Source of the DNA: Eubacterium sp.
GTDB lineage: Bacteria; Bacillota; Clostridia; Lachnospirales; Lachnospiraceae
Direction of reading: 5' to 3'
NCBI GenBank assembly: GCA_022796875.1
Contig: JAAWJJ010000036.1
Location: 1-37,653, forward strand
Length of the DNA: 37,653 bases
Shown here: positions 1-7,901 of the stretch, one piece after another
Layout of the letters: every line of letters begins with the position of its first letter
Numbering within the stretch: position 1 is the first letter of the stretch
The notes under the pieces: model-generated
What the model was told of the DNA's origin: nothing
What the model saw: only the letters and a program-made list of their open reading frames with translations
The model's database searches: none
Translations under genes and position numbers: made by a program

Positions 1-147
1 CCACAAATCAAGGGATTCTTTCCAGATTTTTCTATATATAGAGCAAGAGTATCGCTCAACCATCTCATTTGATGATTTTGCGACACCTTCTTTGTTCTTT
101 ACGGGGAATATGTCAGAAAAGCGCTGATATATATTTTTAACAGCCAT
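1..147 (-). CDS. partial unknown protein, overlapping the yprB-like gene
   Basis: An open frame starts at an ATG inside the 3' end of the YprB-like gene (overlap of 49 bp, shifted frame) and runs off the left edge of the window. The 49 visible residues begin MAVKNIYQRFSDIFPVKNKE and end in a Trp/Leu-rich stretch with ordinary amino-acid composition. This supports a translationally coupled downstream gene rather than a chance frame. No clear Shine-Dalgarno sequence precedes the ATG, and a later internal start is possible. I do not recognise the family. Confidence 0.4.
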   Translation of the reverse strand, partial: MAVKNIYQRFSDIFPVKNKEGVAKSSNEMVERYSCSIYRKIWKESLDLW

Positions 148-1274
148 TCTACAGATTCGTTTTCCAGATGCGGATCGTTTTCATTCCATAACAGGTAGCT
201 GTACGGGTCGGTAAAACTGTCTTTCAAAACCGGAAATTTTTTCAGAAGCATGTTTTTCTTCTCTTCCGGAATATTCGCGTTGGCATGTTTTTTCCCGGAA
301 TTTCCCCAAATATCCGGGCAGTACAAAAAGTATCCTTCGTGTTTCTGGTAGCAGTTTGACGCTTTTGCTTTCTGCCGGTGGCTTCCTTGCACAAAGCAGG
401 CAATGGATTTATGGATCGCCCGGTCTTCTTCGGGCAGATAGTAATAGTTTTTATAATCTTTAAAAAACAGTTTTTTGCAGCCGGAAAGAAGCGGAATCGC
501 AAAGTGAAGCTGTTTTTTTTCCGATTTGCAGGCAAGACGATTGTTCCGGAAAGACAGGCTCACCGGAACAGGATACGTCAATACCGCCTGTACGAGCAAT
601 TCGCAGGCGTCCGTCCGGTCAAATTGCGTATAGCTGTGCATACGGACGCCGGTAATCTGATAGTCCGCGTGTAAAATCTGCCGGTATGCCATCATTTTTA
701 TCAACGGAAACATTCCCAGCACATCTTCGTAATTATGTAACAATAAAATCTGCCGTTCCGATTCCTCTTTGTTTCTCAGAAAATGTTTATATACTTCAAT
801 CAGTTCGCCGCCATCGTACCTGTCTTCCCGGAAAATGCCCAAAAACCGTTCGATTGATTTTTGCTTTAAACTGCTTATGGGAAGCAGGGAACGGAACAAA
901 TGGATTTCCCGATACAGATCGAATTTCTGAAAATGTGGAAACGGGTCTTTGACCTGATATTGCAGCGCTCTTTTTTGAAGAAACGGAATGTCAAAGGAAT
1001 TTCCGTTAAATGTGACGCAGCATTGGAAATCAGCGCAGAATTTTGCAAATTCCCGTAGCAGTTCCGGTTCATCTGCCAGTCCGTCTTCTGCAAAATATTG
1101 TGTGACGGAAGTGCCGTTTCCTTCCTGGTATGCGGCGCCGATCAGATAAACCATATTTTTTTCTTTGGAAAATCCTGTCGTTTCAATATCAAAAAAGAAG
1201 TATTTTTTGGAAAATAAGTGCCCGGTATCCGGAAAAGGCATATCCGGCCAATGCTTTGTAATAATTTTTAACAT
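99..1274 (-). CDS. YprB-like ribonuclease-H-like (DEDD) exonuclease domain protein
   Basis: A 391-residue protein with a 3'-5' exonuclease-like RNase H fold in its first 190 residues. The motif FDIETTG (residues 28-34) supplies the first two acidic ligands, FNGNSFDIPFL (about 89-99) is the ExoII motif, and HNYEDVLGMFPL (about 180-191) is the ExoIII-like motif. This is the arrangement of the YprB family, whose substrate is not established; a structured-nucleic-acid nuclease role is inferred. The C-terminal 200 residues are basic and match nothing I know. The ATG at 1274 has an AGAGGT-like site upstream. A promoter-like pair (1378-1407, minus) gives a long leader that contains the 29-bp tandem repeats. 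Confidence 0.75.
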   Translation of the reverse strand: MLKIITKHWPDMPFPDTGHLFSKKYFFFDIETTGFSKEKNMVYLIGAAYQEGNGTSVTQYFAEDGLADEPELLREFAKFCADFQCCVTFNGNSFDIPFLQKRALQYQVKDPFPHFQKFDLYREIHLFRSLLPISSLKQKSIERFLGIFREDRYDGGELIEVYKHFLRNKEESERQILLLHNYEDVLGMFPLIKMMAYRQILHADYQITGVRMHSYTQFDRTDACELLVQAVLTYPVPVSLSFRNNRLACKSEKKQLHFAIPLLSGCKKLFFKDYKNYYYLPEEDRAIHKSIACFVQGSHRQKAKASNCYQKHEGYFLYCPDIWGNSGKKHANANIPEEKKNMLLKKFPVLKDSFTDPYSYLLWNENDPHLENESVEWLLKIYISAFLTYSP

Positions 1275-1302
1275 AGGTGAACCTCTTCATCTTTAAGTGG
1301 TG

Positions 1303-1418
1303 TCTTTCACTTAAACCTCATGATCACGTAGTCTTTCACTTAACCTTTAGTATCACGTAGTCTTTCACTTAAACTGTAGTATAACATAATCTTTATCTTA
1401 ACCTCAACGGAAAAGAGA
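1303..1418. repeat. 29-bp tandem repeat, about 3.5 copies
   Basis: Copies start at 1303, 1332, 1361 and 1390, exactly 29 bp apart, each opening with TCTTTcACTTAA. Copies 1 and 2 also share ATCACGTAG at their ends; copy 3 is diverged and copy 4 keeps only its first third. There is no spacer between copies. The array lies in the transcribed leader of the YprB-like gene if the minus-strand promoter at 1378-1407 is used. The first copy also forms an inverted repeat (TTTAAGTG at 1292-1299 with CACTTAAA at 1307-1314). Confidence 0.85.
1378..1407 (-). promoter_or_regulatory. candidate promoter of the yprB-like gene
   Basis: Read on the minus strand, TTGAGG (1402-1407) and TATACT (1378-1383) are separated by 18 bp. 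Transcription would start near 1371 and cross two to three copies of the 29-bp repeat before the ATG at 1274. Confidence 0.35.
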
Positions 1419-1492
1419 AGAACCTCAACGAAAAAGCGGAAACGTGAGGTTATTTTTCACTATTTTTCACTGGGAATTTTTTTATTATTTTG

Positions 1493-1522
1493 TATACAAA
1501 TTTTTAAAAAGTGTGATATAAT
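1493..1522 (+). promoter_or_regulatory. candidate rnf operon promoter
   Basis: An extended -10 (TGATATAAT, hexamer 1517-1522) lies 18 bp after TATACA (1493-1498), a four-of-six match to the -35 consensus. The -35 hexamer overlaps a perfect 10-bp palindrome, TTGTATACAA (1490-1499), which could be an operator. The rnfC start lies about 90 bp downstream, so there is room for a leader. Confidence 0.5.
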
Positions 1523-1617
1523 GATACAGGTATTTTTATAAAATGTTTATAAAGTACAATAGAAAGTATGTACAGCAGGTTTCTGTTGTCATAAAAGAGG
1601 AAAGAGGGGGACGATAT

Positions 1618-2937
1618 ATGAGCTTAGGTACTTTTAAAGGTGGTGTTCATCCTTATGACGGAAAAGAATTATCAAAGGATCAGCCTATCACCGAGTATTT
1701 GCCCCAGGGAGATCTGGTATATCCGTTATCGCAGCATATCGGTGCGCCAGCAGCTCCTGTTGTTGCAGTAGGAGATTCCGTATTAGTAGGCCAGAAGATT
1801 GCAGAAGCCGGCGGCTTCGTTTCCGCGCCTATTTATGCCTCTGCTTCTGGGACAGTAAAGGCAATTGAACCTAGACGTGTCGTCGTAGGCGACATGGTAA
1901 ATTCTATCGTGATTGAAAACGACGGACAGTTTAACTCCGTGGAATTTACCGAAGTGGAAGATGTAACGACTTTAACGAAAGAAGAGATCATTAACAAGAT
2001 CAAAGAAGCTGGTGTGGTAGGTATGGGAGGCGCCGGTTTTCCAACGCATGTAAAGCTATCTCCAAAAGAACCGGATAAGATTGAGTATGTGATCGCAAAC
2101 TGTGCGGAATGTGAGCCGTATCTTACTTCCGACTACCGAAGGATGATGGAAGAGCCGGATAAACTGATCGCAGGCATGAAGATCATCTTACAGTTGTTTG
2201 ATCATGCAAAAGGTATTTTTGGTGTCGAAGATAATAAGCCTGACTGTATTGCAAAACTGCAGGAACTGGTGAAAGATGAACCGCGTTTAAGCGTAATGCC
2301 ATTAAAGACGAAGTACCCGCAGGGGGGTGAGCGCCAGTTAATCTTTGCGACGACCGGCCGTTCCATTAACGCGAAAATGCTGCCGGCAGACGCAGGATGT
2401 ATTGTAGATAACGTAGATACGATCGTTTCCATTTACCGGGCGGTGAAACTCGGCAGGCCGCTCATGCACCGGATTGTGACGATTACCGGTAATGCGGTAA
2501 ATAACCCGGCAAACTACAATATTTGTATCGGGACGAACTATTCGGAACTGATCGACGCTGCCGGCGGTTTTAAGACTCAGCCGGAAAAAATCATTTCCGG
2601 CGGTCCGATGATGGGATTTTCCATGTGGAGCGTTGATATTCCAACCACAAAAACGACGTCGGCGTTGCTTTGCATGACAAAAGATGAAGTATCCGAGTTT
2701 GAAACAACGGCGTGTATCAACTGCGGACGCTGCGTGGAAGCCTGTCCGGAACAGCTTGTGCCATCCAAGCTTGCCGATTATTCTGAAAACCATGTAGAAG
2801 AAATGTTTGAAAAATGGTATGGGTTAGAGTGTATCGAATGTGGAAGCTGCAGCTTTGTCTGTCCTGCGAAACGAAGCCTTGCCCAGTCCATCAAGTCCAT
2901 GAAAAAGACTGTTCTTGCGAATAAGAGAAAAAAATAG
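1618..2937 (+). CDS. rnfC: Rnf complex subunit C (NADH-binding, 2[4Fe-4S])
   Basis: The peripheral NADH-oxidising subunit of the Rnf complex, which couples electron flow between reduced ferredoxin and NAD+ to Na+ or H+ transport across the membrane. The start at 1618 is chosen because GAGGGGGAC sits just upstream and the protein then begins MSLGTFKGGVHPYDGKE, the usual RnfC N-terminus; an in-frame ATG at 1543 would add 25 untypical residues. Seen in the 439 residues: a Gly-rich nucleotide/FMN-binding stretch GMGGAGFPTHVK, the YPQGGERQLI motif, and two ferredoxin-type motifs near the C-terminus (CINCGRCVEACP and CIECGSCSFVCP). It is the first gene of the rnfCDGEAB operon, 22 bp before rnfD. 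Confidence 0.95.
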   Translation: MSLGTFKGGVHPYDGKELSKDQPITEYLPQGDLVYPLSQHIGAPAAPVVAVGDSVLVGQKIAEAGGFVSAPIYASASGTVKAIEPRRVVVGDMVNSIVIENDGQFNSVEFTEVEDVTTLTKEEIINKIKEAGVVGMGGAGFPTHVKLSPKEPDKIEYVIANCAECEPYLTSDYRRMMEEPDKLIAGMKIILQLFDHAKGIFGVEDNKPDCIAKLQELVKDEPRLSVMPLKTKYPQGGERQLIFATTGRSINAKMLPADAGCIVDNVDTIVSIYRAVKLGRPLMHRIVTITGNAVNNPANYNICIGTNYSELIDAAGGFKTQPEKIISGGPMMGFSMWSVDIPTTKTTSALLCMTKDEVSEFETTACINCGRCVEACPEQLVPSKLADYSENHVEEMFEKWYGLECIECGSCSFVCPAKRSLAQSIKSMKKTVLANKRKK

Positions 2938-2959
2938 GGTAGAAAGAGGTGGATCAAAA

Positions 2960-3910
2960 GTGAGTGATTTATTTAAAGTTTCATCATCACCACACGTTCG
3001 GGCAAAAGTAAGTACCGATAAAATTATGCTTTGCGTCATTATCTCATTATTGCCGGCCAGTATTTTCGGTATTGTCAATTTTGGGCCGAGAGCGCTGCTT
3101 TTGCTCGTGGCAACGATTTTGAGCTGTGTCATTTCGGAGTGGGTGTTTGAAAAGATTGTACATAAAAAGAGTACGATTAAAGATTTAAGCGCTGTCGTTA
3201 CAGGGTTGCTGTTAGGGATGAACCTCCCGCATACGCTTCCGGTATGGCAGGCGGTATTGGGCGGCGTATTTGCAATTGTGATTGTGAAAATGCTGTTTGG
3301 CGGCTTGGGGCAGAACTTCATGAATCCGGCGTTAGGCGCCAGATGTTTCCTGCTGATCTCTTTTACGGGAAGCATGACGAGCTTTACTTATGACGGTGTG
3401 ACGGGAGCGACTCCGTTAGCGATCATCAAAGAGGGCGGCACGTATAATACGATGGACCTGTTTCTGGGACGCCATGCCGGCGTCATCGGCGAAACTTCCG
3501 TGATCTGCCTGCTGATCGGAGCGATCTTTTTGATTTTAATGGGAATCATTGATTTAAGGATTCCGGGTACTTATATCGTTACGTTTGTAATTTTTATTAT
3601 CCTGTTCGGCGGCCATCTGACGACAGGCGATCTTGGCACATATATCGTAGAAGAGATCTGCTCCGGCGGTCTGATCCTGGGCGCGTTCTTTATGGCGACG
3701 GATTATGTCACTTCGCCGATTACACCGAGAGGAAAAATAGTGTTCGGAATTGTTCTCGGATGCCTGACCGGTATTTTCCGTTTGTTCGGCGCGTCTGCAG
3801 AAGGTGTTTCCTATGCGATCATTTTCAGCAACATGCTTGTGCCGCTCATTGAACGCGCAACGATTCCGAGAGCATTTGGTATAGTAAAGGAGGCGAAAAA
3901 TAATGAATAA
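2960..3910 (+). CDS. rnfD: Rnf complex subunit D (membrane flavoprotein)
   Basis: An integral membrane subunit carrying covalently bound FMN. The GTG start at 2960 follows AGAAAGAGGTGG and yields MSDLFKVSSSPHVRAK, the family N-terminus; a longer reading from 2915 would overlap rnfC. The 316-residue protein has roughly eight to ten hydrophobic segments. The sequence DGVTGATPLAIIKEG contains the S/T-GAT motif whose Thr carries FMN through a phosphoester bond in this family. The stop codon overlaps the rnfG start by 8 bp, indicating translational coupling. Confidence 0.94.
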   Translation: MSDLFKVSSSPHVRAKVSTDKIMLCVIISLLPASIFGIVNFGPRALLLLVATILSCVISEWVFEKIVHKKSTIKDLSAVVTGLLLGMNLPHTLPVWQAVLGGVFAIVIVKMLFGGLGQNFMNPALGARCFLLISFTGSMTSFTYDGVTGATPLAIIKEGGTYNTMDLFLGRHAGVIGETSVICLLIGAIFLILMGIIDLRIPGTYIVTFVIFIILFGGHLTTGDLGTYIVEEICSGGLILGAFFMATDYVTSPITPRGKIVFGIVLGCLTGIFRLFGASAEGVSYAIIFSNMLVPLIERATIPRAFGIVKEAKNNE

Positions 3911-4523
3911 ATCAATTGCAAGAGATGCGCTTATTTTAACCGCCATCACTTTAATTGCCGGTTTGTTATTAGGTTTCGTCCATGAGATCACGTTAGAGCC
4001 TATCGCGAAAGCAAATTACGATATCCAGCAGAACGCTTACAAAGAAGTATTTGCGGATGCGGACAGTTTTGTGGATGTAGAGGGTTTTGACGCGGCGGCA
4101 GCAACGGAAAGCATCAGCGCGGATTTCCCGGATGATGAAATCGGCGGACTCGTAGAAGCTCTGGATGCTTCCGGAAATTCTCTTGGATACATTATTACCG
4201 CAACTTCACATGCCGGGTACGGCGGCGATATTACGCTGTCCGTCGGGATCCAGAACGACGGGACTATTAACGGATATTCGATTACCGATATCAGCGAAAC
4301 GGCAGGCCTTGGTATGAAAGCCAGAGAGGAAAAATTCTCCTCACAGTTTGCCGGTATCAATGAGAGTTATCTTGAAGTAACAAAATCAACCCCTGCTTCG
4401 AGTGCGGAAATTGAAGCGATCAGTGGAGCAACCATTACCTCAAGGGCTGTAACGTATGCTGTAGATGCGGCAATTTCATATTTTAACGGGGAATTGAGCG
4501 AAGGAGGTAGTGCAAATGAATAA
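3903..4523 (+). CDS. rnfG: Rnf complex subunit G (covalent FMN protein)
   Basis: A 206-residue protein with one N-terminal membrane helix (about residues 8-28) and an extracytoplasmic FMN-binding domain. The motif ISGATITSRAV near the C-terminus is the S-G-A-T site whose Thr is flavinylated in RnfG and NqrC. AGGAGG lies just upstream, inside the end of rnfD, and the two genes overlap by 8 bp; the gene likewise overlaps rnfE by 8 bp. Flavinylation needs an ApbE transferase, which is not in this window. Confidence 0.94.
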   Translation: MNKSIARDALILTAITLIAGLLLGFVHEITLEPIAKANYDIQQNAYKEVFADADSFVDVEGFDAAAATESISADFPDDEIGGLVEALDASGNSLGYIITATSHAGYGGDITLSVGIQNDGTINGYSITDISETAGLGMKAREEKFSSQFAGINESYLEVTKSTPASSAEIEAISGATITSRAVTYAVDAAISYFNGELSEGGSANE

Positions 4524-5322
4524 AATAGCAGAACGCCTCGTCAACGGTATTATTAAAGAGAACCCGACGTTTGTATTAATGCTGGGTATGTGTCCGACCA
4601 TGGCGGTTACGACTTCCGCGATCAACGGTCTGGGCATGGGTCTTTCAACTACGTTGGTATTAGTGTTTTCCAACTTATTGATTTCCATATTAAGGAATAT
4701 TATCCCGAATCGAGTACGTGTACCGGCGTACATCGTTATCGTTGCGTCGCTCGTAACGGTCGTACAGTTCCTGCTTCAGGGATTTGTACCGTCCTTGTAC
4801 GCATCGCTGGGAATTTTTATTCCGTTGATCGTAGTAAACTGTATTATTCTGGGCCGTGCGGAAAGCTATGCTTCCAAAAATCCTGTGCTGCCGTCCATTT
4901 TTGACGGTGTCGGTATGGGACTCGGGTTTACATTCGGCCTTACCTGCATCGGTATCGTGCGTGAAATATTAGGTGCAGGCCAGATTTTTGGCTTCCAGCT
5001 TCTTCCGCTGGCGGATGCGGCGACCGGAAAAGCAGGATATACGCCGATTACGATCTTTGTATTGGCGCCGGGCGCATTTATCGTATTAGGCTGCCTGGTA
5101 GCAGTTATGAACGTACTGAAAGTAAAAGCAGCCAGAAGAGGAAAACCGATGGTAAAATATCAGAGCGCGGTTTCCGGTGAAGCAGAAGGCTGTGAAAATT
5201 CCGGTCCGGAAGCGGATAAACTGAAAGCAGCAACGGCCTCAAAAGCAGGATCTGCACCGGAAAAAACGGCGGATGCAGTAAAGCCGGCGGATGATCAGAA
5301 AAAGGAAGAACAGGAGGGATAA
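4516..5322 (+). CDS. rnfE: Rnf complex subunit E with long hydrophilic C-terminal tail
   Basis: A six-helix membrane subunit of the NqrD/RnfE family, a partner of RnfA in binding the intramembrane Fe-S centre. The ATG at 4516 is preferred over an in-frame GTG at 4510 because GGAGG (4503-4507) is then at normal distance. The family core (ENPTFVLMLGMCPTMAVTTS, then helices to about residue 205) is followed by about 60 residues rich in Ala, Lys, Glu and Pro with no hydrophobic segment. Family members usually end near 200-220 residues, while this one has 268. The tail would be cytoplasmic or at the surface and its role is unknown. Confidence 0.93.
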   Translation: MNKIAERLVNGIIKENPTFVLMLGMCPTMAVTTSAINGLGMGLSTTLVLVFSNLLISILRNIIPNRVRVPAYIVIVASLVTVVQFLLQGFVPSLYASLGIFIPLIVVNCIILGRAESYASKNPVLPSIFDGVGMGLGFTFGLTCIGIVREILGAGQIFGFQLLPLADAATGKAGYTPITIFVLAPGAFIVLGCLVAVMNVLKVKAARRGKPMVKYQSAVSGEAEGCENSGPEADKLKAATASKAGSAPEKTADAVKPADDQKKEEQEG

Positions 5323-5328
5323 GTACAG

Positions 5329-5904
5329 ATGAAAGAAGTCATTTTATTAGCCATTGGCGCTGCGATTGTAAATAACGTTGTACTTAGCCAGTTTTTAGGC
5401 CTGTGCCCGTTTATTGGCGTTTCCAAAAAGGTAGAAACTGCCTCCGGAATGGGTGTAGCCGTTATCTTCGTTATTACGTTATCATCACTTGTAACAAGTA
5501 TCATCGACAAGTTTATTTTAATTAACCTGAATATTACTTACTTAAGAACAATTGTATTCATTCTCGTAATTGCCGCTTTAGTGCAGTTTGTGGAAATGTT
5601 TTTAAGGAAGCAGATGCCTCCGCTTTACAATTCGCTGGGCGTATTTCTTCCGTTGATTACGACGAACTGCGCGGTATTGGGCTGCGCGTTAACCAATGTA
5701 CAAAAAGGTTATAATATTGGGGTCAGCGTTATATATGGTTTTGCAACAGCGCTTGGTTTTATGATCGCCATTGTTATTTTGGCAGGTATCCGTGAGAAAA
5801 TTGAATATAATGATATTCCAACACCGTTCAAAGGATCCGCTATTGTTCTGATTACGGCAGGTTTAATGGCGATCGCGTTCTTTGGCTGGTCTGGTGTAAT
5901 ATAG
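5329..5904 (+). CDS. rnfA: Rnf complex subunit A (membrane)
   Basis: A 191-residue, six-helix membrane protein of the RnfA/NqrE family. The conserved half-helix motifs LSQFLGLCPFIGVSKK and ITTNCAVLGCAL carry the Cys residues that, with those of RnfE, hold the intramembrane [2Fe-2S] cluster in this family. An AGGAGGGA site at 5311-5318 lies inside the end of rnfE and sets the ATG at 5329. It ends 12 bp before the rnfB start. Confidence 0.94.
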   Translation: MKEVILLAIGAAIVNNVVLSQFLGLCPFIGVSKKVETASGMGVAVIFVITLSSLVTSIIDKFILINLNITYLRTIVFILVIAALVQFVEMFLRKQMPPLYNSLGVFLPLITTNCAVLGCALTNVQKGYNIGVSVIYGFATALGFMIAIVILAGIREKIEYNDIPTPFKGSAIVLITAGLMAIAFFGWSGVI

Positions 5905-5916
5905 GAGGGCGTGCAA

Positions 5917-6708
5917 ATGAGTGTTAGTGCAATTATCATTGCCGCTGTTGTAGTTGCGGTAGTTGGTATAATTATTGGATTTTTCCTCGGATTTTCCAGT
6001 GAGAAATTTAAAGTTGAAGTAGACCCGAAAGAAGAAGCAGTCCTGGAAGTGCTTCCGGGAAATAACTGCGGCGGCTGTGGTTTTGCCGGATGTTCTGGTC
6101 TGGCTGCTGCGATTGCAAAAGGCGAAGCAGAAGTAGGCGCCTGTCCGGTCGGCGGCGACCCGGTCGCAAATGAGATTGCTTCCATCATGGGAGTAGAAGC
6201 CGGCGCCAGCGTAAAACAGGTTGCGTTTGTAAAATGTGCGGGTACCTGTGAAAAGGCAAAAGTCGATTATGACTACCATGGCGTACAGGATTGTACAATG
6301 ATGCAGTATGTGCCGAACGGCGGCCCGAAATCCTGCAATCATGGCTGTATGGGATACGGAAGCTGCGTGACGGCATGTCCGTTTGACGCGATTCATATCG
6401 AAAACGGCGTAGCGGTTGTGGATAAAGACGAATGTAAGGCATGTAAGAAGTGTATCGAAGTATGCCCGAACAATCTGATCGAACTGGTTCCGTATGACGC
6501 GGCAGTGAAAGTCAACTGTTCTTCTACGGATAAAGGAAAGACCGTTATGCAGGCATGTTCCGTAGGCTGTATCGGCTGTAAGTTATGCGAGAAATCATGT
6601 GAATTTGACGCAATCAAAGTGGAAAACAATATTGCGCATATTGATTATGAAAAATGTACCGGATGTGGAGCCTGCGCGGCGAAGTGTCCGAAGAAGATTA
6701 TTTTCTAG
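5917..6708 (+). CDS. rnfB: Rnf complex subunit B (multi-[4Fe-4S] ferredoxin-accepting subunit)
   Basis: Entry point for electrons from reduced ferredoxin. The ATG at 5917 is placed by AGGAGGG (5903-5909); a GTG two codons earlier is closer to that site and less likely. The 263-residue protein has one N-terminal membrane helix (residues 5-25), then the NNCGGCGFAGC cluster domain closed by CPVGG. After that come several ferredoxin motifs: CNHGCMGYGSCVTACP, CKACKKCIEVCP, CIGCKLCEKSC and CTGCGACAAKCP. The clostridial form is Cys-rich like this one. It is the last gene of the operon, followed by a hairpin at 6757-6796. Confidence 0.95.
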   Translation: MSVSAIIIAAVVVAVVGIIIGFFLGFSSEKFKVEVDPKEEAVLEVLPGNNCGGCGFAGCSGLAAAIAKGEAEVGACPVGGDPVANEIASIMGVEAGASVKQVAFVKCAGTCEKAKVDYDYHGVQDCTMMQYVPNGGPKSCNHGCMGYGSCVTACPFDAIHIENGVAVVDKDECKACKKCIEVCPNNLIELVPYDAAVKVNCSSTDKGKTVMQACSVGCIGCKLCEKSCEFDAIKVENNIAHIDYEKCTGCGACAAKCPKKIIF

Positions 6709-6756
6709 CAATTTGAAATGTCGATAGAATTGCCGGAAAACAGATCGTTTGAAACA

Positions 6757-6796
6757 GGGGGAAAACAATAACTGGTAGTGGTTATTGTTTTCCCCC
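6757..6796 (+). terminator. strong hairpin after rnfB
   Basis: A perfect 16-bp stem (6757-6772 with 6781-6796) with an 8-nt loop. The 3' arm runs into a C tract rather than a T tract, so it is a poor classical intrinsic terminator. It could act as an RNA-stabilising 3' hairpin or work with the inverted-repeat element that begins six bases later. Confidence 0.6.
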
Positions 6797-6801
6797 CCCC
6801 C

Positions 6802-6935
6802 TGAATTTGCAGGCATAAAAAATATTATAAGAAGTTGGCAGCATCAGAGAACCCGATTTTATATGTTTTGTGTCGGCTGCCGTCCGAAACCACACAGTAA
6901 ATGTTTTGATAATATTTTTTATGCCTGCAAATTCA
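6802..6935. repeat. 134-bp element with perfect 27-bp inverted ends
   Basis: Bases 6802-6828 and 6909-6935 are exact reverse complements (27 bp), enclosing 80 bp. Inside, GGCAGC (6837-6842) can pair with GCTGCC (6876-6881), so the transcript could form a long nested hairpin. There is no open frame and no obvious flanking duplication. Size and ends suit a MITE-like or palindromic repeat, or a structured RNA. It fills most of the gap between rnfB and the next promoter. Confidence 0.7.
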
Positions 6936-6980
6936 ATAATGATCCCAAGGCCGTTTAGCAGAAAAGATAGATGTCCAAAA

Positions 6981-7009
6981 TTGTTTCATTCCCTGTAATT
7001 TGATATAAT
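6981..7009 (+). promoter_or_regulatory. promoter of the FadR-family regulator
   Basis: TTGTTT (6981-6986), a 17-bp spacer and an extended -10 TGATATAAT (hexamer 7004-7009). No GGTCTGACC palindrome is present here, so autoregulation through the sites seen at 7880-7924 is not apparent. Confidence 0.6.
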
Positions 7010-7070
7010 GAAAATGCCAATCAGGTGAGCGGCGGGTTTTTTGGGGAAAATAAGGAAAAGGATGTGCAAT

Positions 7071-7787
7071 ATGGAACAAAAAAAGGAACTCTCAAATGAT
7101 AAAACGAAACGTCGGATTTGCGATGTGATCTATGATGAACTGAAAGAAAAGATCTTAAGCAGTGAAATCAAACCGGGCGATAAATTTCCGTCAGAACGAA
7201 AACTGATGGAAATTACAGGGTATAGCCGCGCCAGTATCCGCGAGGCTATGAAGATGCTGGCTCGTGAGGGCTATATCGAAACCTTTTCCAGAAGCAGCGG
7301 CGCGGTCGTACAGGAACTGAATGGAAAAGCGGCGGTGCAGTCTTTGGAAGATATGCTTCAGGTAAAGAAGCTTTCGATAGAGGAGATCATTGAATTCCGT
7401 ATGCTCACAGAAAGCGACAGCGCAAGGCTGGCAGCCGATCGCAGAACGGAAGAAGATTTGCAGAGAATGGAGTGTTTACTGGAAAAAATGGAGGATCCAG
7501 GCTGCAGTGTAGACGAATTTATCCGGTATGATTATGAATTTCACACGGCAGTGGCGGCAGCTTCTAAAAATCAGATGTATGCAATTATGCTGACGGTCTG
7601 CAGAAATGCCATTGGCGACGCATTGCGGAAACAACTGGAAGAGGGCGAGGCGGATACGATACGGAAACGGTATTTGGATATCCGGGAAAAACACCGGAAA
7701 ATATGCCGGGCTATCCGGCGGCAGGAAGATGTGCCGGCGGCTTTTGCAATGAAAGAGCATTTGCAGGATGCGGGAAAGAGTTATTAA
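7071..7787 (+). CDS. FadR/GntR-family regulator, probable lactate-operon regulator
   Basis: A 238-residue DNA-binding protein. Residues about 10-75 form the GntR winged helix (IYDELKEKILSSEIKPGDKF, then SERKLMEITGYSRASIREAM). Residues about 90-230 form an FCD ligand-binding domain, including FRMLTESDSARLAA and YDYEFHTAVAAAS with its metal-binding Asp/His pattern. The ATG at 7071 has AAGGAAAAGG nearby; an ATG at 7062 and a TTG at 7041 are alternatives. It lies directly upstream of the etfB-etfA-lactate dehydrogenase operon, as the lctA regulator does in Acetobacterium. The palindromes on that operon's promoter match FadR-subfamily sites, so control of lactate use is a strong inference. Confidence 0.85.
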   Translation: MEQKKELSNDKTKRRICDVIYDELKEKILSSEIKPGDKFPSERKLMEITGYSRASIREAMKMLAREGYIETFSRSSGAVVQELNGKAAVQSLEDMLQVKKLSIEEIIEFRMLTESDSARLAADRRTEEDLQRMECLLEKMEDPGCSVDEFIRYDYEFHTAVAAASKNQMYAIMLTVCRNAIGDALRKQLEEGEADTIRKRYLDIREKHRKICRAIRRQEDVPAAFAMKEHLQDAGKSY

Positions 7788-7836
7788 AAAGATATAAGTA
7801 TTTGTCAGTGGATCAGGTTCGTCAGATATAAAAACG

Positions 7837-7868
7837 GAACTGTTGCTTTTGCAGCGGGTTCTTTTTTT
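7837..7868 (+). terminator. intrinsic terminator after the regulator gene
   Basis: GAACTGTTGC, a TTTT loop and GCAGCGGGTTC form a ten-pair stem with one bulge, followed by seven T residues. It separates the regulator from the promoter of the etf/lactate dehydrogenase genes. Confidence 0.75.
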
Positions 7869-7872
7869 ATCC

Positions 7873-7901
7873 TTGTAATCTGGTCTGACCAGTGATATAA
7901 T
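7873..7901 (+). promoter_or_regulatory. promoter of the lactate dehydrogenase/Etf operon
   Basis: TTGTAA (7873-7878), a 17-bp spacer and a perfect TATAAT (7896-7901). The start point would fall near 7908. The spacer contains the first FadR-type palindrome. Confidence 0.75.

Noticed and set aside
1303..1418. CRISPR-like array
   Set aside because: The repeats are directly adjacent with an exact 29-bp period and no spacers; no cas genes are nearby.
1490..1499. TTGTATACAA palindrome as a Rex redox-sensor site for rnf
   Set aside because: Rex sites have the form TTGTTAA-N4-TTAACAA, which does not match; kept only as an unnamed operator candidate.
2338..2793. 151-codon minus-strand frame inside rnfC, and similar long frames opposite rnfB, etfA and the reductases
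   Set aside because: They lie opposite strongly conserved genes, lack ribosome binding sites and have no sensible protein features; they are shadow frames.
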